This document shows, piece after piece, positions 35,951 to 45,300 of a DNA stretch of 64,000 bases. This DNA comes from Acidobacteriaceae bacterium. Lineage in GTDB: Bacteria > Acidobacteriota > Terriglobia > Terriglobales > Acidobacteriaceae. The DNA lies in the NCBI GenBank assembly GCA_028283655.1, contig JAPWKE010000003.1, positions 1,426,001-1,490,000 on the forward strand, in the 5' to 3' direction. The notes under the pieces are model-generated. The model was not told the origin of the DNA and made no database searches. It saw nothing but the letters and a program-made list of their open reading frames with translations. Both the position numbers and the translations under genes were made by a program. How positions within the stretch are numbered: position 1 is the first letter of the stretch; every line of letters starts with the position of its first letter.

Positions 35951-37492
35951 TTAGTGGCCTGTACCAAGGTAGGTGCGGTAGCGAGTTTCCACCACACCCG
36001 TCGAGCGGGCCAACTGCAGCTTCGCAACGTTGTACTTGTAGAGCGCCTGCACCATCTCCGCCTGGGCTTGCGTTACGCTGGCCTCGGCGTCGATCACGGG
36101 CAGATTGTCATCCACGCCGGCCTTGAAGCGATCACGCTCGTCGGACAGTTCCTGCTGGGCAAGCTCCACCTTGTCCTGAGCCACCTTCACTAGCTCATGG
36201 GCGGCCTGCTCATCCAGCATCGCCGAACGAATCTGCGACTCCATGTCCGTACGCAGGCTGGCTTCACGCTGCTTCAGAGCCATCAATTGGCCTTGAATCT
36301 GCTGCTGCTCACCACGCTGCGCGGCTTCGCGGAAGACCGGCACGCGAACGCTGGCCTGTGCGTTGAACACACCGTGATACATCCCGGTGGTCTCGCCGAT
36401 AACGCCATAAAAGCCTGTGAACGCCAGTGTCGGCAGACGCTGATACTTCACCGCACGGTACTCGCGGGTCATCACGTCCACCTGGGCCTCAAGGCTCAGG
36501 AAATCTTTGCGGTGCGCCATCGCCGTCGCCATGGCCAGGTTCATATCCATGTCCACAAACTCGGCAAACGGAGCATTATCTGTCAGTTCCCAGGTCTGCT
36601 CGGCCGGAACGCCCATGATGCGGTTCAACTGGATGATGTCCTTGGACACCTGGGTCGCAGCCGCAACCGTCTGCTGCTGATGCTGCTGGTACGTCACCTG
36701 TGCCCGCAGCGCGTCGAGGTTCGTGCCGACGCCCGCCTGCCTGCGTGCCGAGGCGTCGTCAAATGTTCGCTTGGCGGATACTTCCTGCGCCTGCGCGTTC
36801 TTCAGGTTTGCCCCGTCTGCGATCGCCTCCAGGTACGCCGTACCTACAGCGGTCACCAGTTCGCCGCGGCTGTTCAGGTAGTTCAGGTCCACCACCTGAA
36901 ACTCGCTTTTCGCAGCTTTGTACAGCTCCAGATCGGGCAGGTTGAATAGCTGTTGACTGGCGCCAATCTGCGCCTGTGTCACATTTACGCGAACGATCGT
37001 CGAAAAACCGGTCAGATCGAGCCCCAGCGTGCTGCTGAAATCACCAAGCAGAGAGTTGCTGAAACCCATCGCCGCAAGGTTGATCTGCTGCGCGCTGCTC
37101 GAAGCCTGCAGCGTCAGATTCGGGATGATCGCCGACAGTACCGTCGACTGCAAACCCTGCACTTCGCGCTTGTTCGCCGCGTCATACTTCAGGCGATGGT
37201 TGCGCTCGAGGCCAAAGGCAATCGCATCGTCGAGCGAAAGCGGCCGTTTCTCGCCGGAGCCAAGCTCTACCTGCGTGTCATGCGGGCCAGCAGTCGTGGA
37301 TGCCGCAAGAAACGTTGCGCCGGAGCCTGCGGTCTTGCTCAGCTCTGTTTCTTTCTGCACCTGCTCCTTCAGAACCGACGAAGGAGCCACCGGCAATGGA
37401 TCTGCCGTTTGCTGTGCGCGCACAGCCGCCGGGACGGCCACAAGACAGCAGGCGACGCCCGTCGCCAGGAAACTGGAAGTCAAACTTTTCAC
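35951..37492 (-). CDS. TolC-family outer-membrane efflux protein, 513 aa
   Basis: Signal peptide (SSFLATGVACCLVAVPAAVRA) followed by a TolC/OEP architecture: two repeats of long helices and short strands, heavily Gln/Ala-rich coiled coil (AQEVSAKRTFDDASARRQAG; VKVAQDKVELAQQELSDERD). It ends in YNVAKLQLARSTGVVETRY, typical of OEP C-termini. It forms the outer-membrane channel for a tripartite pump or type I secretion. No membrane-fusion or inner-membrane gene is adjacent, so the pump it serves is unknown. Confidence 0.9.
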   Translation of the reverse strand: MKSLTSSFLATGVACCLVAVPAAVRAQQTADPLPVAPSSVLKEQVQKETELSKTAGSGATFLAASTTAGPHDTQVELGSGEKRPLSLDDAIAFGLERNHRLKYDAANKREVQGLQSTVLSAIIPNLTLQASSSAQQINLAAMGFSNSLLGDFSSTLGLDLTGFSTIVRVNVTQAQIGASQQLFNLPDLELYKAAKSEFQVVDLNYLNSRGELVTAVGTAYLEAIADGANLKNAQAQEVSAKRTFDDASARRQAGVGTNLDALRAQVTYQQHQQQTVAAATQVSKDIIQLNRIMGVPAEQTWELTDNAPFAEFVDMDMNLAMATAMAHRKDFLSLEAQVDVMTREYRAVKYQRLPTLAFTGFYGVIGETTGMYHGVFNAQASVRVPVFREAAQRGEQQQIQGQLMALKQREASLRTDMESQIRSAMLDEQAAHELVKVAQDKVELAQQELSDERDRFKAGVDDNLPVIDAEASVTQAQAEMVQALYKYNVAKLQLARSTGVVETRYRTYLGTGH

Positions 37493-37645
37493 TCTTTATT
37501 AGAGTGCCACGACAGGCTCCGGGATGCGAAACCTTACGCACCGGATTTGAAAATCTTCTCCACTCTCCTGCTGACACCAGCCCTCCGCCACCGTCTATAC
37601 TGCATATCGTTGCACTTTCCGAGTATCCGAACAGTGAAGGAACCT

Positions 37646-38161
37646 ATGACCTCCGTATCCAAGCGCACGCTGCGCCACGCAAATGAAGCCGGTTTCACCC
37701 TGATCGAACTCCTGATCGTGATGTCGGTCATCCTTATTCTGATGACCCTGGCCGTCCCGGCCATGCAGAAGACGATCAAGCGCGCCAACGAAACTTCGGC
37801 GATCAACAGCCTGCGTACGCTGAACCAGATGGAAGGTCAGTACAACTCGACCTACCCGACGCACGGCTTCTCCTGCTCGCTGACTACGCTTGGCGGCAAA
37901 ACCGGCACCACGCCCTCTCCGGAAGCGGCGCAGCTTATTCCGGACGATCTTGCTTCGGGCTCCAAGGCTGGCTACACCTTCACCATTTCGAACTGCGCGA
38001 AGACCACCATCAACAATCAGGACCAGTACAACAGCTACCAGATCACCGCCGTGCCCAACTCCGTTGGCCACTCCGGCGACCGTGGCTTCTGCACCGACGA
38101 GAACGCGCAGATTCACTACGACCCCAAGGGCGGCACCAACTGCACAGAACTGCTGCAGTAA
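37646..38161 (+). CDS. Type IV pilin-like protein (class I prepilin), 171 aa
   Basis: Prepilin with a 16-residue leader ending in Gly and the cleavage/methylation site G16-F17, E21 at +5 (GFTLIELLIVMSVILILMT), followed by the long N-terminal helix. The C-terminal globular part has four cysteines, two in FSCSL and SNCAK and two in GFCTDE and TNCTELL, able to form two disulfides. It is likely a major or minor pilin or pseudopilin exported via PilD and assembled at the inner membrane. No other pilus genes are adjacent, so it is an isolated gene. ATG 37646 follows GTGAAGGA. Confidence 0.88.
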   Translation: MTSVSKRTLRHANEAGFTLIELLIVMSVILILMTLAVPAMQKTIKRANETSAINSLRTLNQMEGQYNSTYPTHGFSCSLTTLGGKTGTTPSPEAAQLIPDDLASGSKAGYTFTISNCAKTTINNQDQYNSYQITAVPNSVGHSGDRGFCTDENAQIHYDPKGGTNCTELLQ

Positions 38162-38179
38162 CCGTCTGAACGCACCCTC

Positions 38180-38206
38180 AAGGCCGCTCCACTCGAGCGG
38201 CCTTTT
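38180..38206 (+). terminator. Rho-independent terminator after the pilin gene
   Basis: Perfect 10-bp GC-rich stem (38180-38189 with 38195-38204), 5-base loop, ending in TTTT. Confidence 0.85.
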
Positions 38207-38229
38207 GCTTGCTCCCGACCGAGGCACAC

Positions 38230-38880
38230 ATGCTCTTCCGCCAACTTCCCGCTGCCCTCCTCTTCACGGCGTCTGCCCTCACCGCTACCGCGCAGACGCC
38301 CTCCGCGCAGGACCTCGCCCACAAGGTCGACGCGCACTATAACCATCTGCGTTCGCTCGAAACCCGCTATACCGAGCGTTACCGCGGCCTCGGCCTTGAC
38401 CGCACCGAGACTGGAACGCTGTTGCTCCGCAAACCCGGACGCATGCGCTGGAGCTATGACTCGCCACGCGGCAAAGTCTTCGTCCTCGACGGCAAATTTG
38501 CCGTCTCCTGGACCCCCGGAGACTCCCAGGCCGACCGTATCCCCGTAAAAAAGCTCGACGACCTGCACTCACCCCTGCGCTTTCTGCTCGGCCACACGGA
38601 GCTTTCGAAGGAACTCGATCACCTGACGCTCACCCCTGTCTCCGCTGGGCACTTCACCCTGAGCGGCACACCAAAGGGCATGGCCAACCGCCTGCGCTCG
38701 ATCGCTCTCACCGTCGACGCCAATGGCACCATCCTTGCCATGCGGATGGAGGAGACCGACGGTGCGTCCACGGACTTCACCTTCGCGAACATGCGCGAAA
38801 ACGTTCCTACCAAGGACGCGGATTTCAGCTTTACTCCACCCGCCGGTGTCACCATCGTCGACGGCGCCTCGCCGATCTAA
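38230..38880 (+). CDS. lolA: LolA-like outer-membrane lipoprotein carrier, 216 aa
   Basis: Signal peptide (FRQLPAALLFTASALTATAQ) and a LolA-type half-barrel. Segments typical of the family are SLETRYTERYRGLGLDRTET with GTLLLRKPGRMRWSYDSP, then VFVLDGKFAVSWTPGD and a late strand FTFANMRENVP. It carries lipoproteins across the periplasm (family knowledge), or belongs to the wider LolA-like group. The ATG at 38230 follows GAGG; an in-frame TTG at 38209 is less likely. It has its own reading unit between the pilin terminator and the hexosaminidase gene. Confidence 0.85.
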   Translation: MLFRQLPAALLFTASALTATAQTPSAQDLAHKVDAHYNHLRSLETRYTERYRGLGLDRTETGTLLLRKPGRMRWSYDSPRGKVFVLDGKFAVSWTPGDSQADRIPVKKLDDLHSPLRFLLGHTELSKELDHLTLTPVSAGHFTLSGTPKGMANRLRSIALTVDANGTILAMRMEETDGASTDFTFANMRENVPTKDADFSFTPPAGVTIVDGASPI

Positions 38881-39014
38881 AACTGTGCGGAAAACAGCAC
38901 AGAATCTGACTGTCTGAACGGCTGGGTGATCGGTTCGGCACCCAGCCAGATTCCCTAATGCCCCTCAGCATTTTTCCAACCGTTCGCACAGCGTGCGTCG
39001 TGTACCGTGTTTGC

Positions 39015-41144
39015 ATGTTGGTTTCTCGCCGCACGGCCCTTTACGCCACCGTTTTTGCGTTCGCTTCCTGGCACGCCACGGCCCAGCTTCACCTGATTCC
39101 GCAGCCCCGAACAATCTCAGCAAAAGGCGACATCCCTATCCGCGGAGCCACCGTGGTCTGCGAAGCCTGCGACGCCGACGACCAGTTTGCCGCCAGTAAT
39201 CTGCGAGAAACCCTGAACGAACGCCACGTCCCCAACGGCAACGGCCTCCGCATCGTTCTGCAACGCCTTACGCAGCACCCCGACACCCGGTTCACCGAAG
39301 CGATGAAGCCCGAAGGCTACACCATCGCCTACGCTCCGGGCACGTTAACGCTCACCGGTGCGACCGCTTCTGGTGTCTTCTATGCAGCCCAAACCGCCAA
39401 ACAGCTCTTTTCAGAGTCCACAAACGGCATTGTCGTGCTCCACGCGGCGGACATCCGCGACTGGCCTGCGATGAAGTACCGCGGTCTGCATGATGATCTT
39501 TCGCGCGGCCCTGTCGACACCTTCGAGTTTCAGAAAAAGCTTATCCGAACGCTCGCAGCGTACAAGGACAACGTCTACTCACCGTACTTTGAGTCCACGC
39601 AGGCGTACCCGTCGATGCCTCTCTCGGCGATCCCTGGCGCGAGCCTTACGCCCGCTGAGGCCACCGAACTCGTCGCCTACGCCAGGCAGTATCATGTCAC
39701 CGTTATCCCTGAACAGGAAGCTTTCGGCCATCTGCGCCACATGCTCACATGGGAGCAGTACGCCAACGCCGCCGAAACGCCCCACGGCGCAGTGCTCGCC
39801 CCGGGGCAACCGCAGTCCATGCAGATGATCGATGGCATGTTCAAGGACCTTGCCCGGATGTACCCTGGCCCGTTCCTGCACATCGGCGGCGATGAGACGT
39901 TCGAACTCGGCTACGGTCGCACGCGGCCTGATGTCGACCAGCGTGGTCTCGCCCCGGTCTATCTCGACTTCATGCAGCGCATCGTTGCCGATCTGAAGCC
40001 GCTGAATCGCAAGATTCTCTTCTGGGGCGATATCGTCGGCAACCAGCGTACGCAACCCCTGCTGAAGGCCCTGCCGCAGAGCTTCAAAAGCAGCGTCATC
40101 GCCGTGGCGTGGGGCTACTCACCGAAGCCCAGCTTCGACAACTACCTTCGCCCCTTCGCCGATAGCGGCATTCCCTTCTGGGTCGCGCCATCGATCAACA
40201 ACTACCGCCAGATGTGGCCGAATCAGCAGCAGGCACTGCTCGACATTCAGGGCTTCACACGCGATGGCCAAAAGATGGGCGCGGAAGGCCAACTCAACAC
40301 GCTTTGGAATGACACCGGTGAGTCACTCGCAAACGCGAACTGGTACGGCATTCTCTTCGGAGCCGCCGCCGCATGGCAACAGGGTGAAAGCTCTATCCCG
40401 CAGTTCCAACAGGACTATGGCGTAGTCTTCCACGGCGATGCAACCGGCTACGTCAACCAGGCGCAGGATGAGCTAAACGCTGCGATGCAGATCTTCCATG
40501 ACGCCAAGGTCATCAGCGACTCCGAGGGCACGGACGGTCTGTTCTGGATCGATCCCTGGTCACGCCACGGTCAGCAGTTCGCCGCGGCCATGCGCCCCAT
40601 CGCCGCACCGGTTCGCCTGCACGCTGAGCGCGCTCTCGCGCTTCTGGCGCAAGCCCGTGCCGCAAACCCCAGCCTTCGTGAGCAGGACGCGTTGAACGCC
40701 ATCGACTTCGCCGCGCGGCGCATCGACTTCCTTGGCCTCGTCTATCAGCTTTCGGACGAGATGATCAACGACTTTGCCCAGGCGCAAGCCACGGCGGCCT
40801 CCGATCACTGGAAGAAGGCGAAGCCCGGCGTGAACTGGCTGCTCTCCGAACTCAGCAGCGTCAACGGACGCATGCAGGACCTGACCTACGGCTACTCGCA
40901 GCTGCGCGACATGTATCAACAGCAATGGCTGTCGAGCTATCGCCCTGCCAATCTCCGCCCGGTGCTCGAACGCTATGACTACACCGTTCAGCTATGGATC
41001 TCGCGCATCGATCAGCTTGAAGCGATCCATCGCGACTGGAGAGACAACCACATCATCAACCCAGCGGACGCAGCGAAACTCGGCATCCCCGCGCCGCTCA
41101 CCCCGGTTGCAGCCTCCCCCGCCGACACTGCACCCAAGCCTTAG
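39015..41144 (+). CDS. GH20 family beta-N-acetylhexosaminidase, 709 aa
   Basis: Exported enzyme with an N-terminal signal bearing twin arginines (LVSRRTALYATVFAFASWHA). Residues about 25-130 are the GH20b alpha/beta domain (LHLIPQPRTISAKGDIPI; SGVFYAAQTAKQLF). The GH20 barrel at about 140-450 carries the catalytic Asp-Glu pair D293-E294 in HIGGDETFELG. A helical extension of roughly 250 residues ends the protein. It releases GlcNAc or GalNAc from non-reducing ends of chitooligosaccharides, glycans or peptidoglycan fragments. It is followed by nagA after 12 bases, then by the symporter-hydrolase fusion. The start could alternatively be ATG 38958. Confidence 0.9.
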   Translation: MLVSRRTALYATVFAFASWHATAQLHLIPQPRTISAKGDIPIRGATVVCEACDADDQFAASNLRETLNERHVPNGNGLRIVLQRLTQHPDTRFTEAMKPEGYTIAYAPGTLTLTGATASGVFYAAQTAKQLFSESTNGIVVLHAADIRDWPAMKYRGLHDDLSRGPVDTFEFQKKLIRTLAAYKDNVYSPYFESTQAYPSMPLSAIPGASLTPAEATELVAYARQYHVTVIPEQEAFGHLRHMLTWEQYANAAETPHGAVLAPGQPQSMQMIDGMFKDLARMYPGPFLHIGGDETFELGYGRTRPDVDQRGLAPVYLDFMQRIVADLKPLNRKILFWGDIVGNQRTQPLLKALPQSFKSSVIAVAWGYSPKPSFDNYLRPFADSGIPFWVAPSINNYRQMWPNQQQALLDIQGFTRDGQKMGAEGQLNTLWNDTGESLANANWYGILFGAAAAWQQGESSIPQFQQDYGVVFHGDATGYVNQAQDELNAAMQIFHDAKVISDSEGTDGLFWIDPWSRHGQQFAAAMRPIAAPVRLHAERALALLAQARAANPSLREQDALNAIDFAARRIDFLGLVYQLSDEMINDFAQAQATAASDHWKKAKPGVNWLLSELSSVNGRMQDLTYGYSQLRDMYQQQWLSSYRPANLRPVLERYDYTVQLWISRIDQLEAIHRDWRDNHIINPADAAKLGIPAPLTPVAASPADTAPKP

Positions 41145-41156
41145 AAAGCATTGACC

Positions 41157-42296
41157 ATGAGCAAGACTCTTCACGCCCGCAAACTCATCACTGAAAACGG
41201 ACTCGTCGATTACGCTGTGATTCATGTCGACGACAACGGCCGAATCGCGGCCATCGATATCGACCGCGCGCAGCCGGAAAATAACGACACACTCGCGCCC
41301 GCTCTCTTCGACGTGCATACGCATGGTGGTGTCGGCAAAGATGTCATGAACGCGACACCCGCCGACTTCAGCGAACTGCAACGTTTTTACGCAAGCCACG
41401 GCGTTGCCCATTACCTGCCCACCACCGTCACGGACTCTATCGACACGACGCTGCATGCGCTCGAACGTATCGCCGACAACATCGAATGTGATACCCCCGC
41501 CAACGAATCCAAGCCGGTAGCGATCCACCTCGAAGGTCCGTTTCTATCGCACGTCAAACGCGGTGTGCATCCCGCGCACGATCTGCTGCCGCCGACGATT
41601 GAGCTCTTCGACCGCTTCCAGCAAGCCTCGCGAGGACACATCGCACTCGTCACCGTCGCCCCCGAACTCCCCGGAGCGGTCGAGTTTATCGCCTATGCCA
41701 AAACCCTCGGCGTCCGCGTCTCTTTGGGCCACACCAATGCCACACTGGACGAAGCACAAGCCGCCGTCGCTGCGGGTGCTGCCTCAGCGACGCACACCTT
41801 CAACGCCATGCGCGCGCTTGACCACCGCGAGCCGGGAGTTGTTGCGGCCGTTCTGAACAGCCCGGAACTCTTTGCCGAACTGATCCTCGATGGCATCCAC
41901 GTTCACCCAGAGATGGCCAGACTCTGGTGGCATGCAAAGAGCGCAAAGCGCGCCCTGCTCGTTACCGATTCCATGTCCGCTACCGGCATGGCCGACGGCA
42001 ACTACACCCTCGGCGGCCTTGCCGTCACGGTAGAAAACCAGACCGCCACGCTTACGGACAGCCGCTCCACGCTCGCGGGTTCGCTCCTCACGCTGGACCG
42101 CGCCGTCGAAAATCTGCAACGATTCCTTGAGGTTTCTCTGGAGGACGCCGTTCGAGCGGGCTCGGCCAATCCCGCAGCCATGCTTGGCCGCAATGACGTT
42201 GTCTCCATCGGCATCGGCGCTCCGGCGCATCTCAATCGTTTCAATGCGGCCGGTCAACGTACCGCCAGCTATCTCCACGGCGAAGCTATCGCTTAG
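41157..42296 (+). CDS. nagA: N-acetylglucosamine-6-phosphate deacetylase, 379 aa
   Basis: Amidohydrolase that converts GlcNAc-6-P to GlcN-6-P. Characteristic segments: DVHTHGGVGKDVM near the metal site, HLEGPFLSHVKRGVHP with the zinc-binding Glu, SLGHTNATLDEA, THTFNAMRALDHREPG, and TDSMSATGMADGNY carrying the catalytic Asp. The length is normal for NagA. ATG 41157 is preferred over TTG 41151. It sits between the GH20 gene and the fusion gene in one probable operon, so it is the cytoplasmic step after sugar uptake and phosphorylation. Confidence 0.93.
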   Translation: MSKTLHARKLITENGLVDYAVIHVDDNGRIAAIDIDRAQPENNDTLAPALFDVHTHGGVGKDVMNATPADFSELQRFYASHGVAHYLPTTVTDSIDTTLHALERIADNIECDTPANESKPVAIHLEGPFLSHVKRGVHPAHDLLPPTIELFDRFQQASRGHIALVTVAPELPGAVEFIAYAKTLGVRVSLGHTNATLDEAQAAVAAGAASATHTFNAMRALDHREPGVVAAVLNSPELFAELILDGIHVHPEMARLWWHAKSAKRALLVTDSMSATGMADGNYTLGGLAVTVENQTATLTDSRSTLAGSLLTLDRAVENLQRFLEVSLEDAVRAGSANPAAMLGRNDVVSIGIGAPAHLNRFNAAGQRTASYLHGEAIA

Positions 42297-42326
42297 CCCC
42301 TACTCAGAACACGAGGTCGACACCGC

Positions 42327-45300
42327 TTGCTCCATACGCCTGCCGCCATCATCCTCACCGCACCTCACCGGTTGAGTGCTGTCGATCTCGTGATCGTCGC
42401 TATCTATCTGCTCGGCATCACGCTCTTTGGCCTGCGCTTTCGCAAGCGCAACAGCGCGGCTTCCGCAGATAAATCGCTCAAGAGCTACTTCCTCGCCAAC
42501 AACAGCATCCCTTGGTGGGCGATCGCGCTTTCGGTCGTGAGCGCGGAGACCTCCACACTCACGATCATCTCCGTCCCGGGGCTGGCCTTCGGTGGCAACT
42601 TCGGTTTCCTGCAGATCGCACTCGGCTATCTTGTGGGTCGCGTCGTTGTTGCGCTGCTCTTCCTTCCGCGCTACTTTGCGGGGGAGATGCTCACCGCCTA
42701 CCAGCTCATCGACCGACGATTCGGGCCTGCGCTGCACAAGGTCACCGCAGGCCTCTTCCTGCTCACACGCGCTGCCGCAGAAGGCGTTCGCGTCTTCGCC
42801 GTCTCCATCGTCGTCGGCATCGCCATTGGCACACGCGACGTCTGGTCGATCGCCATCATCTGCGCGCTCACGCTGCTCTATACCTTCGAAGGCGGTCTCG
42901 CTGCCGTTATCTGGACCGACGTCGTGCAGATGATCATCTACGTCGGCGGCACGCTCGTCGCTCTACTGACGCTCGGTATGCACGTCCACGGAGGCTGGCA
43001 CGAAATCGTCCACGTCGCTTCTGCGGCGGGCAAGTTCCACTGGCTCAACTTTGCCTTCAACCTCACCCAGAGCTACACCTTCTGGGCCGGTCTGCTGGGT
43101 GGGACCTTCCTCACCATGGCCTCGCACGGCACAGATCAGCTCATGGTGCAGCGCCTGCTCGCGGCCCGCAACCTACGCCAGGGGCAAGCCGCTCTGCTCA
43201 GCTCCGGTCTCGTCATTTTCGTGCAGTTCGCCATGTTCCTGCTCATCGGGGCAGGACTTTACGTCTTCAATATCCAGACCCCGGCGCTGCTGGCCGGTCT
43301 TTCGTCGGACCGCCTCTTCCCTGCGTTCATCGTTCGCCAGATGCCCGTCGGCATTGCGGGCCTGCTCATCGCAGCCATCCTCGCAGCTGCCATGTCGAAT
43401 CTCTCGGCCGCGCTCAACTCGCTCGCCTCGACCACGGTCGTCGACTTCTACGTCACACTCAGCCCGCGCTCCACGGACTCACAGCGCGCGATGCTTGCGA
43501 AAACCTCCACCATCTTCTGGGCGCTCGTTCTCTTCGCCATCGCCGTGGCAACGGCAGCCGTCGGCGGCAAGGGGCACGTTGTCGAAATCGGCCTCAGCAT
43601 CGCCGCTGTCGCCTACGGCTGCCTGCTGGGCGTCTTCCTCCTCGGCACGCTCACCCGCTTCGCCACGCAACTCGGCACCAGCATCGGCATGGTCTTCGGT
43701 TTCCTGCTCAACCTCTGGCTCTGGCAAGGAAACTTCCCCGTCCACCTTGGCCCCATCACCGTGCCGCACATCGCCTTCACCTGGTACGTCCTCATCGGAG
43801 CCGTTGCCACCTTCGCCGTCGGAGCCCTCGCCAGTATGCTGACACCTCGCCGCACCGTCCCAGCACTCCTGCTGCTCGCGTTTTCAACGGTGACACTCCG
43901 TGCCCAGACAACCGAAGCCGGGCACCGCTTCGACACCGTCGACACGCTCATCAACGACGCTATCGCGCAGCACAAACTCCCCGGCGCTGTTGTCGTCATC
44001 GGCCACAACGGCAAGATCGCCTACGAGCACACCTACGGCCTCCGCAAACTCGACGGAGAACCCGGCCTCGACGGCCAGCCCGCGCCCGCTGAAGCCATGA
44101 CCGAAGACACGATCTTCGACATGGCCTCACTGACCAAGGTGCTCGCGACGACCACAGCGATCCTCGAACTACACGACGCAGGCAAGCTCTCCTTCGAAGC
44201 TCCCGTTGAGCAGTATCTGCCCGCGTTCAATCCGCAACACGATCCCGCCCGCACCGCCGTCACCGTTCGTTCTCTGCTGCTGCACATCTCCGGCGAACCC
44301 GCCGACGTAAAGCTCGACGACGCCTGGGGGCTTGCTGTTGCCGACAAGGAAGAAGGGCTTCGCCGCGCACTCACCACGCCGCTCCAGTCGAAGGCAAACA
44401 CCCTCTTCCGCTACTCCGACATCAACTTCATCCTGCTCGGAGACATCATCGAAACCCTGACCCACCAGCCCGAAGATGTTTACGTGCAGGAGCACGTCTT
44501 CGCTCCGCTCGGCATGACGGAAACGCGCTACCTGCCTGCCTTCAAGGCCTGCGGCCCACGTACGATTCGCGGAGCAGCTATCGCCTGGGGGCAAAAGCCC
44601 AAAGGTAGAAGCCTGCTCACCTGCACCGCCGGCACCTGGCGCACCGCGCTCTTCGAGCGCATCGCCCCCACCGCGCACGACGACACAGGAACCGACGCCA
44701 ACAACCCGGACTTTGGCTTCCTTCTCCGCGGGGTCGTCGACGACCCCACCACCCGCCGCATGGGCGGAGTCGCCGGACATGCCGGCGTCTTCTCCACCGC
44801 GCACGACACCGCACTCTTCGCGCAGTCGCTGCTCGACAAGCTGCTCCACAACACCGGCCCGTTCCCCGTCTCACAGGCCACGCTGCGCCTCGCCACCACG
44901 CCGCAGCAGCCATCGACACTTGATACGGCAACCATTCTGACAAGCGACCTCGCCAAGCCATTCCCGACGCTGGTTCCGACGAAAGGCCTGCCTGTCCATG
45001 GTCTCGGCTGGGACATCAATACGGCCTTTTCACGCAACCGTGGCGCGGTCTTTGCGACGGCAGGCCCGAGCGTCCCGTCCTCCGCAACGCCAAGCTTCGG
45101 GCACACGGGGTTCACCGGCACCTCGCTCTGGATCGACCCGAATACCGACACGTACGTCGTCCTGCTCGCGAACGCCATCCATCCGCGCGTCGCACAATCC
45201 ATCTCGCACCTGCGCGGCGACGTGGCAACGGCCGCAGCGCTGGCAATTCTTTCAGATACGTCACAGAGAAAGAATGGCGCACTAGCCAACGTCCCTTTTC

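Noticed and set aside
36953-37645. Plus-strand extension upstream of the pilin gene
   Set aside because: Antisense to the TolC-family gene; the prepilin leader and ribosome-binding site fix the start at 37646.
42512-44092. 526-aa Arg/His-rich frame inside the symporter fusion
   Set aside because: Out-of-frame shadow of the symporter; composition is not protein-like.
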